Below are positions 27,450-36,809 of a DNA stretch of 64,000 nt, piece after piece (position 1 is the first letter of the stretch; every line of letters starts with the position of its first letter). Source of the DNA: Gracilaria vermiculophylla (Eukaryota; Rhodophyta; Florideophyceae; Gracilariales; Gracilariaceae). Below the pieces are notes generated by a model. That model saw nothing but the letters and a program-made list of their open reading frames with translations, did no database searches and was not told where the DNA came from. The stretch lies in the NCBI GenBank assembly GCA_019155205.2, contig JAHNZQ020003147.1, positions 520,952 through 584,951 on the forward strand. Reading direction: 5' to 3'. The translations under genes were made by a program, and so were the position numbers.

Positions 27450-27570
27450 CATGTAACTGGCCGTGGCTAAAATGAGGTAAACTGCTGCTGCCGCCTAAAC
27501 TTTACATATATATGGTACCGGCGTGCAGGGCGAAGGAGAGTATACAGTCGGCAATCTATGTGCATGTTTG

Positions 27571-28245
27571 TCAAAAGCGCCAGCGGTTGTTACAATTTAC
27601 GCAAGTGACAAAGGTAGTGAGCGGTTCATCCGCAGAACGGGTTTGCATTTGGTAGTAGGTACACTTTCTTTCCCTGCATTTGCCACACTTGAACCTGTCG
27701 GTCGAAGCCTCTTGCTGGGTGTAGGGCATGGCGTCGCGCGTCATCTTCTCGCGAACTTGTGCCCTTTTCTTCCTCAAGTCGTCGTTGGCGAGATCTGTGC
27801 TGCTCATGTCCAGGAGCTCGGAGGGCAAAATATGGCGCGACAGCACTGCCGATCGAAGCTTTCCGTTCTTTAGGTCCTTGAAGTTGAAACTGAGGCTGCG
27901 GTACTTTTGTTTATACGCCGAGCCGCTTCCATCAAACTTGAGGAACATGGCTTGCTCGATGGCATGGGCAACCACTTGAGCCTCGTCCTTCGATTTGACG
28001 AAGTTCTCGTCTTTTATGTAAAGCGCGTCGGACAGGAGGTTGCGCACTTTGTCGCGCATCTTATCGCCCGTGGGATGTTTAACGTTGTACTCCTTGGAGC
28101 TTTCCGCATGGTCGACCGACTTGGGGGAGGAGGACGGGGGCTTGTCGGCGCCCTGCGCGGGGATCTGTTTGCGCGGAGTGGTGGACGCCCTGGCCTTCTT
28201 GTCGATGGTCTTGGTGGCGGAGAGCTTCTTGTTGAGGTCAGCCAT
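27571..28245 (-). CDS. TFIIS: Transcription elongation factor TFIIS, lacking the N-terminal domain I
   Basis: 224 residues from the ATG at 28,245. The central domain II is present (about 60-160; GDKMRDKVRNLLSDALYI, YKQKYRSLSFNFKDLKN, LRSAVLSRHILPSELLDMSS). The C-terminal zinc ribbon follows (FKCGKCRERKCTYYQMQTRSADEP, then CVNCNNRWRF), with the acidic Asp-Glu pair on the hairpin that reaches into the RNA polymerase II active site and stimulates transcript cleavage. The usual ~80-residue LW/TFIIN domain I is missing: only a short lysine-rich N-terminus precedes domain II, and no ATG exists upstream in frame. A spliced 5' exon cannot be excluded. Nuclear. Convergent with the NYN gene. Confidence 0.9.
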   Translation of the reverse strand: MADLNKKLSATKTIDKKARASTTPRKQIPAQGADKPPSSSPKSVDHAESSKEYNVKHPTGDKMRDKVRNLLSDALYIKDENFVKSKDEAQVVAHAIEQAMFLKFDGSGSAYKQKYRSLSFNFKDLKNGKLRSAVLSRHILPSELLDMSSTDLANDDLRKKRAQVREKMTRDAMPYTQQEASTDRFKCGKCRERKCTYYQMQTRSADEPLTTFVTCVNCNNRWRF

Positions 28246-29130
28246 CTCTCTGGCGGCGGAGACAATCGTCTCAAGAGCGGCACGTGCAAGCGGCGGGCGC
28301 GGGGCCGGGGCGGCGGAAGGAGGGGGGGGGATTGGATACGATGCGAGAACAGTGACTTGCAGCAACGGCTACGTGCTCGCGTGGCGACAGGCGCTGCGTA
28401 TGAATCTGGCAGCGAGCGTGTAGTGCGCCTCAGCGGCGGTGCGAGTTTGGTCCCGTGGGGGGGGGTGGGGGGGGGTCATTCGCCACGCCGCCGGAAACGG
28501 TCGGGGCGCGGCGGCGGCTCTGGAAGCCACCACGCAGATCGGCGCCGCGCGCGCGGCACGTGGCTAGCGCTGGACACGCAGCGCGCGCCAAGCGCTGCAC
28601 ACGTGGTGCACGCACGGCGCGCGCTTTTTTTTCGAATTTGGCGCGCAGCGGCGGCATTCGCGCGCCGCGCAGACGTTGCGCAATGGCGGCGCGCCCTGGA
28701 CAGCTGTTCCAACGCGGCAAGCGGAAAGGGCGCGCCACGCGAGACACGCGGCGCGCCAGAAACGCGCGCTTTTTGGGCGCAATTTGGCAGCGATTTTCGG
28801 CGCGCCGCGCGCGCTTTCACACGTAGACGTGTGCCGGGCGCCACGACCGGCGCGTTGCGCGCTGCGCCCTCTGGACAACTGTTCCAGCTTGAAAAACATA
28901 AAAGGCGCACACAACCTTCTCACCCTGCACCGCCCGCGTCGCCGCTAGCGCCGCGACCCCCCCACCACCCGCCCTTCTCCGCCGACACCTACAACCCGCG
29001 AATCCTTCGTTCCCCCCCCCGTCGTGGACACGCAGCCAACGGGGACAGCGCTGTCGCCCCTCAACACCAAGCTTGTCTTCCCCGCTCGCGTCTTCTTCAT
29101 CTCATTCCCCCCCTCCCCCCCCCCCGCGCC
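28246..29130. promoter_or_regulatory. GC-rich divergent promoter of TFIIS and bZIP genes with a diverged duplication and CACGTG sites
   Basis: A G-run interrupted by single Ts lies near 28,447-28,476. Two diverged copies of a ~175-bp block follow: GCGCCCTGGACAGCTGTTCC near 28,690 and GCGCCCTCTGGACAACTGTTCC near 28,863, each preceded by a GCGCGCTTTTT stretch. CACGTG cores occur near 28,282, 28,557 and 28,600, and CACACGT-ag-ACGTGTG lies near 28,818. The AT-richer AAAACATAAAAGG near 28,893-28,905 is a TATA-like element before the bZIP start. Regulatory meaning is inferred. Confidence 0.4.
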
Positions 29131-30264
29131 ATGCCCGACACCGTCGTCGCCACAGAAGCCTCCGCCCTCACCGACCACACCAGGCCCTCCGACGACCACG
29201 TCCCCTCCGCCGCCCTGTTGACCGAGGAAGCCGCCAAGGAGGCGCTGGCCGCCTCCGTCGCCACCCCCAACGTCCCAGACACCGATGGTCCCGCGCCCTC
29301 CCACGTGCCCGATGCTCCCCACGTCACCGATCAAATGCAGTCCGCATCCGACCATGGCGCCCACGAGGTAGGCCACACCGCGTCCGACAACCACCACCAC
29401 CAGCACCAGCACCATTCGCACCACGAGAACGGCGCTCACGACGGCCAGCAATCCGCGCAGCAGCACATGGCCGACATGTCCGCCGCCGATGCGCAAACCT
29501 CGGAGGCCATGCACATGTCCGTCAACCCCATGGCCGTCCCCGTCAGCATGTCGTCCGTGGGCATGCCGTCCGTGGGCATGCAGAACGTGACGCTGCCCAA
29601 CGTGAGCATGAGCATGCAGGCCAACATGCCGCCCGTCAGCATGCCCGCCGTGCAGGCCGTGCCCGATCAGCAGCACCCGCTCGTCAAGGACGATGACGCA
29701 GTGATGGCTCGGCAGAACGACGAGACGCCGCTCGTCGAGGTGGCCGAGGCCATGATGGCGGCCAACGAGGTGTTCAACCGCGTGAAGAGTGAGAAGATCG
29801 CCGAGCAGGCGCTGTGCTCCATCCGCAACGACCAAGCGCAGTACGAGGGTTTGGCCAAGGAGATCGTGGGCAAGGCCATCAAGCAGAAGGAGAGGGAGCG
29901 CGCCAACCGCGCGTCTGCGGCCGCCTCGCGGGCGAAAGTGCTGCGGTACCAGACTGAGCTGGAGTCGAGGCTGAATCGCATGGAGGCTGAGCGGAATGCG
30001 TACCGCAAGGAGCTGTCCGAGCTGCGAAATTCGCACCACATGGACTCGGGTCGCAAGTTGAGCGCCGATGAATCGAAGCAACTGGCAAAGCTTCAAGAGT
30101 GGATTCGAAAAATAGAAGCGGCCAACCCGCAGTTTGTGAGATCCATAATCGCGCAACAAGAAATGGAAAAGTTGTTGGGTGAGGACAACATGGGCGAGAG
30201 GTTAGACTTGGAGGACAAACTCGAAGATGAACATGCGGCCAAGCGGCGTCGCACGGCACTGTGA
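29131..30264 (+). CDS. bZIP transcription factor
   Basis: 377 residues from the ATG at 29,131. Residues about 250-300 form the bZIP: basic region KQKERERANRASAAASRAKV with the N-x7-R signature (Asn...Arg), then a zipper with YQTELESRLNRMEAERNAYR. Ahead of it are an acidic/Ala-rich N-terminus, a His-rich patch (HHHQHQHHSHH) and Met-rich repeats of the type VSMSSVGMPSVGMQNV. The tail ends in an NLS-like AAKRRRTAL. It should act as a nuclear dimer on ACGT-core or related sites. CACGTG cores stand in its own upstream region, so self-regulation is possible. No subfamily assigned. Confidence 0.88.
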   Translation: MPDTVVATEASALTDHTRPSDDHVPSAALLTEEAAKEALAASVATPNVPDTDGPAPSHVPDAPHVTDQMQSASDHGAHEVGHTASDNHHHQHQHHSHHENGAHDGQQSAQQHMADMSAADAQTSEAMHMSVNPMAVPVSMSSVGMPSVGMQNVTLPNVSMSMQANMPPVSMPAVQAVPDQQHPLVKDDDAVMARQNDETPLVEVAEAMMAANEVFNRVKSEKIAEQALCSIRNDQAQYEGLAKEIVGKAIKQKERERANRASAAASRAKVLRYQTELESRLNRMEAERNAYRKELSELRNSHHMDSGRKLSADESKQLAKLQEWIRKIEAANPQFVRSIIAQQEMEKLLGEDNMGERLDLEDKLEDEHAAKRRRTAL

Positions 30265-31044
30265 ACTGCTGCAGCAGGCTGCAGTTTGCTTGATGTTGGG
30301 TTCATGTGGCAATCTGACGCAGCTGAATAGAAAACGATCACTTGGCCACTTCCCAAGGTGAGGAACTACGAGACGCGGTGTTGCGCAGGCTGAGAGGTAA
30401 AGGAGTAGTGCATAGTGGTGACTCAAGGGCTGATTACTTGTGTGCACTGGGGGGAAGGGATTCAAGTGATGGGTGAAGGCGCGTTGTTGTTACGAGCGTT
30501 GCATTTGCGCGAAATTGAGGGCAAGGGCACGGTTGTGACGTGTGTGAAGCTGAGATTGTATAAGCATGATGACATGGCAGTGGTCATGTCGCGGTGTTTG
30601 TGTAACAGTGATACTGTGTTGAATGCTAAGTTGATGTCGTACGCTTGTAGGTCGGTAAATGCGTCGCTAAGGGCTGTGATGTTTTGGCTTTAGTTGGGCT
30701 GAGCTTGAGAGCGCAGGCGCATTTGCAATTGCGTGGTACTTATAAGCTGTTGTACCAGGGAGGTACGAAGGGAACCGACGTTGAGAGAGTATGCACCAAG
30801 TGCATGGACGTAATCGCGTAACACGCGTGGTGTTGAGCACCAAGTCGCGGCGGTTGAGCGAAACACGAAACGCGAGGAATGACATTGGACAATAGCGGCG
30901 TATGCATCGTGAGCACGTCGCGTTGGAGCCGCTGTGCTGCACGGCCGCGTCGCGCGAGGGACTTGGCTTAGCGCGCAGCGCCCATCGGCGACTTGGTGCG
31001 CAGATGCAGCAAGTACATGTCCGAGTCGGCGTTCACGCTGCACG
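30265..31044. other. Intergenic stretch without supported gene
   Basis: About 780 bp after the bZIP gene and up to the transposon end. Short open frames on both strands (for example 30,415-30,693 plus) have no recognisable motif or ATG-led conserved start. No repeats of note. Confidence 0.45.
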
Positions 31045-31587
31045 TAAAGTCTGTTTCAAAAGTATAGGACACCTGGCATTTTGCTGCAAATCATCGTTTT
31101 TAGTACTGTAGTGCTACCAAAATTAGTTTTCAAAAAACTTCAAGTTAAAAAAACGTTTCAAAATCATAGGACATTTCCCTTTCAACCTTCATTTTGCCTT
31201 CTTCAGTAGATGATTTTCGCTTTTGTGTACCAAATACTACTAATTCAACGCTTTTGCATCGCGTTTTTCTAACTTCCCATNNNNNNNNNNNNNNNNNNNN
31301 NNNNNNNNNNNNNNNNNNNNNNNNNNNNNNNNNNNNNNNNNNNNNNNNNNNNNNNNNNNNNNNNNNNNNNNNNNNNNNNNTGTTGTAAGCTTTTACTTTA
31401 TAAGATCTTATGTCTTTTTGAGGAAAGAAAGCAACATGATGTGGAAATAATCACGCGCGAGTTGGAAATGTCCTATACTTTTGAAACGCGTTTTTGAGGG
31501 TTTTAACAAAGGGGGGTGGCTACAGTAGGCAAAACTCCATATTTTGGCGCGCTTTTGCACTGTCCTATACTTTTGAAACGCACTGTA
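31045..31587. mobile_element. Tc1-like element with IR/DR ends, interrupted by a sequence gap
   Basis: The left end TAAAGTCTGTTTCAAAAGTATAGGACAC (31,045-31,072) is the inverted counterpart of the right end, read on the minus strand as TACAGTGCGTTTCAAAAGTATAGGACAG (31,587-31,560). TA dinucleotides flank both outer ends, as for TA-target duplication. A second inner copy lies about 100 bp inside each end: CGTTTCAAAATCATAGGACATTTCC at 31,154-31,178 and its inverse at 31,464-31,488, 23 of 25 identical. Two sites per end is the IR/DR layout of Tc1-like transposons. The interior is cut by 100 N (31,281-31,380), so it is unknown whether a transposase is present. No transposase frame is visible in the sequenced flanks. 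Confidence 0.85.
31281..31380. other. Assembly gap of 100 N
   Basis: Exactly 100 N, the usual placeholder for a gap of unknown size. It sits inside the Tc1-like element, consistent with a multi-copy repeat that could not be assembled. Confidence 0.99.
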
Positions 31588-32026
31588 CCTCGCAGGGACA
31601 GGCGCCGAAGGTACGCTCGCACGCGCCCGCGGCCGGTAGGGTGCTCACGCAAGTGGCCGGGGCGGCGGTGGGGGGCGGCGCCAAACAGCCGCCGCCAATC
31701 GCGTGGCCGCCGAATCGGCGCGCGCCGCCTCGCAAATCGTGCGCCGCTGCGCAGCGCGCCCGGCGCCCCGCGCCCCGCGCCCCGCTAGCGGCCCGTTCGG
31801 CGCACCTGCTGTTTGCTGCCCCCGCGCGCGTAGCGAGCCGCATTCCCAGACGCGCGCCCCCGCCCGTTGCGAGCTCGCCTTCGCCAACGTACCGCGACTT
31901 CGCCCGCGACCTACCCGACGCCCGCCCACCGCCTCCTTCCCCCTACCCCTGCCCCCGCGCGCCCGCGTCTCCCTGCCCGCTACGCGCCGCCCCGCCGCTG
32001 CCGCCCCGCCGCCGTGCCGCCCCGAC
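31588..32026. other. GC-rich leader/promoter region
   Basis: About 440 bp of GC-rich DNA between the transposon end and the MGNSLSCF gene. It becomes C/CT-rich towards the start codon, as in several other 5' regions of this window. No supported gene. Confidence 0.4.
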
Positions 32027-33892
32027 ATGGGAAACTCCCTCTCCTGCTTCGAGCGCGTCAGCGAGCACCCGCCGTACTCATGGCCGAAGGACCACCCCGA
32101 CCGCGAACGCGCCATCGCCGAGCGCAAGCGCGCCCGCCACAACATGAAGCTCGCCTCTAAGCAGACGCGCGCCCACACTGACTCCGAGCACGTACAACCC
32201 GAAGCCGCCGCCCCTGCGCACCCACCCCCGCAGTCCAAGGAGCTCGCCGAGCCCACCCCTGCAGCCCCCGCGCTCCAGCCCGCTGACCAGCCGCCCGCCG
32301 AACAGCCGCCCGCCGAACAGCCGCCCGCCGAACAGCCGCCCGCCGACCAGCCGCCCACCGAACAGCCGCCCGCCGAACAGCCGCCCGCCGAACAGCCGCC
32401 CGCCGAACAGCCGCCCGCCGACCAGCCGCCCGCCGACCAGCCGCCCGCCGACCAGCCGCGCCCCGACTCGCCCTCCGCCCCTGCCGCCGCTCCCGCCCCT
32501 AACGCCGCACCCGACGCCCTCGAGCACGCTGACCGCGCCGCCGCCGCCAGCCCGGAGCGCGAGCAGCAACTCGCCGAGCCTGTCGCGCTGCCTGCCGAGC
32601 TCGCCACTGACGAACAGCTTGACGACCCGCTGAGCCAGCCCAAACCGCCCACCGATCCAGAGGGCGCCCATGCGGAGGCGGAGCCCGTTGCACACCCCGT
32701 TGCCGATGAGGAGCCTCGCCAGGCGCCCGCCGACGAGCGCCCCTCCGTCGCTGCAAACCACGCCCCAGTCTTGCTTGACGACTCCCCGCTCACTGATGTG
32801 GGCGATGCCGCCCAGGCGAAGCCACTGGATGAAGCGCGGCACAGCGACCCTGTCGACCAAATCTTCGACGAGCAAACAGAGCTCATCACACCAGTTGTTG
32901 TCGTAGACACCGACGACGAAGAAGATCAGTCTGACGAGTTCAAGCCTGCCGACCAACCAGCTCAATTTGCCCCGGCCCAGGAGCCCGCAGAGGAACGCCT
33001 TGATGCGCCGAAGGAGGAGCCCGTGGTCGACGAGCAACGAGAACAGCCGCCACAGGAAGTGCCCGCTGAGCAGCACTCTGCCGTCGGTCCGGATGGCGTC
33101 GTCAAGGAAGTCAAACCAGATGTTGCTGGTAGTGACCTTCCCTCCATTGAGTCACGCAGAGCAATGTTTGATCACACAGAGGACCAACTTCCCACGCCCT
33201 CCGACGTGAATCGTGATGTTTTCGATGCAGTCAGTAACGAATACATTACCTTGGAAGAGTACAGGAAGCGTCAGAGAGAAAGAGCACAGGGCCTTGTCAA
33301 GGAGTGCCTGGAGAAATTCGAAGAGATTGACGAGGAGGTTAGCAAGGAAAAGGCCGAATTGGCTGCCATAGTTGCCGCTCGCAACGTCGCCCAGAAGAAG
33401 ACCAATTGGGCTTATAAACAGCAACAGGACAACGCCAGGACTCCAACCAAGGACGCCGACTCCGCCATTAGGGAAAGTTTGACGCCTGACGTCCCAGTGT
33501 CCCCGACCACAGGTTCTGTCGCAGGCATCAGCGCAAAATTTGAAGCTGATGGTGCTGATACACCGGCAAGTATAGGTTCGGCGCCCGCCGTGCATCAACC
33601 CGAAGTATCTCTTGACCTGAGTCATGTTGACGACTCTGTCACAGCGGGACCGAAGCAAGCCGCCGGTGCTGTGGGGGATGTCACTACGGTGAAGCCTGAA
33701 ATGGCCTCTACCACAACCGAGAAGATTGAGGCAGTAAAAGAATCAACTGGGGGTACTTCTGGTGTTGACGACCTTTCTGGCAATGTTGGACCCGAGGTGC
33801 CTGCAAATGTCGATGCTGTGGCTAAGCAGCCTGTTGGTCTCTCCGAGACTGAGGGAAACACGCTTGAAGCACCGCATGTGGCTGGGTCGTGA
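32027..33892 (+). CDS. Putative N-myristoylated, proline-repeat, acidic scaffold protein
   Basis: 621 residues. The start MGNSLSCFERV is a strong N-myristoylation signal (Gly2, Ser6) with Cys7 available for palmitoylation, so membrane attachment is expected. Residues about 86-145 are twelve five-residue repeats of the EQPPA/DQPPA type, encoded by a 15-bp minisatellite. A long acidic, disordered Glu/Asp/Pro/Ala region follows, with VVVVDTDDEEDQSDEF. A predicted helical segment near 405-470 (FDAVSNEYITLEEYRKRQRER, then LVKECLEKFEEIDEEV) looks like a coiled coil. The C-terminus is Ser/Thr/Val-rich. I know no family with this make-up. A plasma-membrane or vesicle scaffold is inference from the N-terminus. 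Confidence 0.7.
   Translation: MGNSLSCFERVSEHPPYSWPKDHPDRERAIAERKRARHNMKLASKQTRAHTDSEHVQPEAAAPAHPPPQSKELAEPTPAAPALQPADQPPAEQPPAEQPPAEQPPADQPPTEQPPAEQPPAEQPPAEQPPADQPPADQPPADQPRPDSPSAPAAAPAPNAAPDALEHADRAAAASPEREQQLAEPVALPAELATDEQLDDPLSQPKPPTDPEGAHAEAEPVAHPVADEEPRQAPADERPSVAANHAPVLLDDSPLTDVGDAAQAKPLDEARHSDPVDQIFDEQTELITPVVVVDTDDEEDQSDEFKPADQPAQFAPAQEPAEERLDAPKEEPVVDEQREQPPQEVPAEQHSAVGPDGVVKEVKPDVAGSDLPSIESRRAMFDHTEDQLPTPSDVNRDVFDAVSNEYITLEEYRKRQRERAQGLVKECLEKFEEIDEEVSKEKAELAAIVAARNVAQKKTNWAYKQQQDNARTPTKDADSAIRESLTPDVPVSPTTGSVAGISAKFEADGADTPASIGSAPAVHQPEVSLDLSHVDDSVTAGPKQAAGAVGDVTTVKPEMASTTTEKIEAVKESTGGTSGVDDLSGNVGPEVPANVDAVAKQPVGLSETEGNTLEAPHVAGS
32281..32460 (+). repeat. 15-bp minisatellite coding for PPAEQ/PPADQ repeats
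   Basis: Twelve in-frame units of CCGCCCGCCGAACAG, with variants ending GACCAG and one with CCCACCGAA. The near-identity of units at the DNA level indicates recent expansion and likely length variation between strains. Confidence 0.9.
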
Positions 33893-34213
33893 CACATGAG
33901 CAGTTTGCGATGCAGTTCGTAGTGGCTAACATTTGTCGCTATGTTTGTCGAGGTTATTGACTCTTTTCGTTTCTTAGGACAAGAGGTATAACATTCTAGA
34001 TTTTTCGCTCTTGGTTGCAACAACCTTGAAGAACTTGCGATCTTAGGTGATAGGTTTTTGCTCCGGTTACTAATCTTCTGCCAACTGTATGAAGAGCGGC
34101 ATCAGAACGTACAGTACTTTGCGATTAAAACCATCGAGCAGTGTTGAGCTTGTTTATGTGCTTGTTTGTACGTAAGAGTCATCTGATAAGCTAACATGCC
34201 CGTGAACGTGGTG
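33893..34213. other. Convergent 3' intergenic region
   Basis: About 320 bp between two convergent genes, moderately AT-rich. Nothing beyond the expected 3' ends is seen. Confidence 0.5.
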
Positions 34214-35344
34214 TCACTTGAGTAATTTCAACCAATCCACGGTGAACCTTGTCGTTACGAGCGCAACACAGCATAGCAAAAAGCAGTACGCAGCAGCAAC
34301 CGGTGCAATCGATAACATTGCGCAAGACAGAGTACCAATCAGTGATATTAAGATACGCCCGTCATTGAGGAGAGCGAGCATTTCATGCCGTCTGGAGGAC
34401 AGAACTGCACTGGAAAGCAGACTGGCAAGCATTACCGATACACCGCCCACAGTCGGGTCGAGCATAGTGCTTATGAAAACTCCCGCGATCGACAAAAGTA
34501 TTGCCACTGCAGCTATGAGCACATTCTTTCGCAGAGTGAGGTCCGTTCCGATGGTGAACTGCTGAAAGTGCGTGCCTGTCTCCCGCAGTGGGCGCGTCAA
34601 GCCGTTCGCGAGTTGTCGACCTTGAACTCCGACAAGCTTGTCGATCTGTTTCGCTCCTTCTCGAAAGCCGCTTTGAAGCTGCTCGTGGAAATCTTTGGAG
34701 GCCCTTCGCAGCCAGAGCAGTTCTGGCCTCGGCGGTGCTTTTTCCGGCTCTGGCTCTGGCTCGGGTTTTGCGGGGACCATGGAAGTGGGCTTGGTTTTTG
34801 ACGGAAAAGCGAACGCACGAAAGCCCGGTCTGTACTCGTGGAGGTCTTGGACGGCGTCTAGGTAGTAAAGAAGAGTGTGCCTAAAATCCGGTAGTAGTAT
34901 ACCCAACCCGAAAAGCAGGATTCTTTGATAACCATATAGCGAGGCGTTGGCGATGGTAAACGCGATGAGGAACGTAGACGTGACGTAGAGAATTGCAGCG
35001 AGGACTATAAATGTTAGGGAAAGACGTCTCGAAGCGAGCAGGCGGTTTACAAGCGGTTTGTTCGGCGGAGAACCTTTCCTTGATGGAAGCGAAGTAGGCC
35101 TGGGTTGCTCCGCCACGCCTTCATCACTTCGGGGCTGAGGGGGTATCTGTTGGGCTTGTGAAAGAAATAGATTCTGAACGGGAAAGGGGCGAAGGCGGAA
35201 CACATCGACGGCAAAGTTGCGTTTGATTCGAAAGCCACATGTGGAACGTGAGTGAGTTTGAGTACCAGTCCGCGTTCCAAACGAGTTATGGACAAAAGTT
35301 GGAGCTCTGTTAAAGAAATGAAACGGACGTGTATGTGTCTGCAT
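34214..35344 (-). CDS. Hypothetical multi-pass membrane protein, possibly organellar
   Basis: 376 residues from the ATG at 35,344. The N-terminal ~95 residues are rich in Ser, Thr, Arg, Phe and Pro with few acids (MQTHTRPFHFFNRAPTF...), fitting an organelle leader. Hydrophobic helices follow near 108-131 (LSLTFIVLAAILYVTSTFLI) and 138-152. A soluble, Glu/Pro- then Lys/Gln-rich loop comes next (PEPEPEPEKAPPRPELLW, GFREGAKQIDKLVGVQ). A C-terminal membrane bundle ends the protein (NVLIAAVAILLSIAGVF, VSVMLASLLSSAVL, ILISLIGTLSCAMLS, VAAAYCFLLCCVALV). I do not recognise the family; plastid-envelope or thylakoid location is a guess. Convergent with the myristoylated-protein gene. Confidence 0.65.
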   Translation of the reverse strand: MQTHTRPFHFFNRAPTFVHNSFGTRTGTQTHSRSTCGFRIKRNFAVDVFRLRPFPVQNLFLSQAQQIPPQPRSDEGVAEQPRPTSLPSRKGSPPNKPLVNRLLASRRLSLTFIVLAAILYVTSTFLIAFTIANASLYGYQRILLFGLGILLPDFRHTLLYYLDAVQDLHEYRPGFRAFAFPSKTKPTSMVPAKPEPEPEPEKAPPRPELLWLRRASKDFHEQLQSGFREGAKQIDKLVGVQGRQLANGLTRPLRETGTHFQQFTIGTDLTLRKNVLIAAVAILLSIAGVFISTMLDPTVGGVSVMLASLLSSAVLSSRRHEMLALLNDGRILISLIGTLSCAMLSIAPVAAAYCFLLCCVALVTTRFTVDWLKLLK

Positions 35345-35890
35345 CAAGGCGGGCTTGTCAAAGAAGGTAGGCGATGAACGGAGAAGTAGTTCACACGAAG
35401 CTCAACTGATTCGCAGCTGCGGAAGGATAATTAGCAAGGTAGACGAGCGGCGCTGAAGCTTACGCCGCTCATGTTCTATGTGTCGGGAAGTGCAGTCCGT
35501 AATTGGTGATGAAAGCTTGGAAACTAAGGAGCGGATCACGGTCAAGAGCCTTTGACAATTTGCTCGCAGCCCAGTGGACGACCCTGGAAGATGACAAGCT
35601 GATCTCGCTTTCGCCCGGCACGACACGCACACCACGCGATGGCGCGCTGTGGTTGCTCTCCCAGTTGCGCGTTTTGGTAAAGTGGTCAAAACGCTAGAGC
35701 CGGTGGTGGGCGCTCGTCCGTAGAATGCAACGCGTATGATCAGTGTGCGGTGAATTTTTCGAGATCACTTTTCCCCTTGTCTCTTTTTTTTCCCTCAACT
35801 GGCGCAGTCCGGATGGCTAAAAGTGGTAACATAACGTAACACCCGTGAGAGCCATTGAGGGGATTTCGACGTAAGGAACTGGATGTGGTT

Positions 35891-36430
35891 TTAATCAATG
35901 TGAATCTCATGCCGTTTAACCGCCAGCGAGTTCGCATGGGGCTTGTTCATTTTAAGGGCCAAGTTTTTTGAACGACACGACGAAAGGTACAACCACCAGT
36001 TTCCACCCCACGCAACTTGTTTGGCGTTGAGAAAATGTTCGCATGGAAAAAATTGTCTGCCAATCCCTGTCAATACTTTAATGAAACTGCAACAAAGAAA
36101 CAGAGACAAGCATCCACATCGAATACTTCTGCGAGTGCAAGTTCTCTCCGGGAGCTGCTCTGTCCCACAAAAGGAACGTTGATCATCAGAGGCTCTACAG
36201 ACTCCTGAAATAAAAGCAGATCCCATATTGTGTCTGAATTGCCATAAACTATTTTCAAGCATTAAGTCTTCTGTTTCTTTTCTGCGCTTGCTTTCATTTC
36301 TCAGCTCTGTCGATAAATAAACAAAATCAAGGCTTTGCATAGTGTTGAAAGAGCAAGCATTGATACCTTCAGACCACAATAATATTGTGATACTGTCAAT
36401 TCGAAGTCGGAAAACAACCACATTTTTCAT
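35891..36430 (-). CDS. Unsupported open frame in the AT-rich region (179 aa)
   Basis: ATG-led and open for 179 codons in AT-rich DNA, with a Cys/Trp-containing C-terminal half (FFPCEHFLNAKQVAWGGNWW). No domain, homologue or leader is recognised, and overlapping open frames exist on the plus strand. It may be a relic of a mobile element or chance. Confidence 0.15.
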   Translation of the reverse strand: MKNVVVFRLRIDSITILLWSEGINACSFNTMQSLDFVYLSTELRNESKRRKETEDLMLENSLWQFRHNMGSAFISGVCRASDDQRSFCGTEQLPERTCTRRSIRCGCLSLFLCCSFIKVLTGIGRQFFPCEHFLNAKQVAWGGNWWLYLSSCRSKNLALKMNKPHANSLAVKRHEIHID

Positions 36431-36778
36431 CCATACAGAAACACAGTAGATGCGAGGTGAAAGAGACTCACAAAGAGCCGGAGCTTCTCTGGTGCAGATC
36501 GCAACATCTTACCCGCCGACCCTGCATCCAGTTTGCACCTGCATAAACAAAAAGATGGTTAAATGAGCTTGCAGCATTGGTACCCAGTGACATGTAGATC
36601 ACGTACTATTTTGATGCTCTCTGGCAACATACTCGTCGGGGTTAATCGCTTACTGCATGGGAGTAGAGATTAGGTCGTTAGTAGTAAAGAGTTATAGGTT
36701 GCTGCGGCTTTGAGCGGCCCCCTCAGCTGGCAAGAAAAAAATTACTGCTAGCAGCTCGGTAAATACAGAAAAGAGAGA

Positions 36779-36805
<27 letters not shown>
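36779..36805. repeat. (TG)n microsatellite
   Basis: Uninterrupted TG dinucleotide repeat, about 13 units, preceded by a short GA run. Confidence 0.95.
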
Positions 36806-36809
<4 letters not shown>

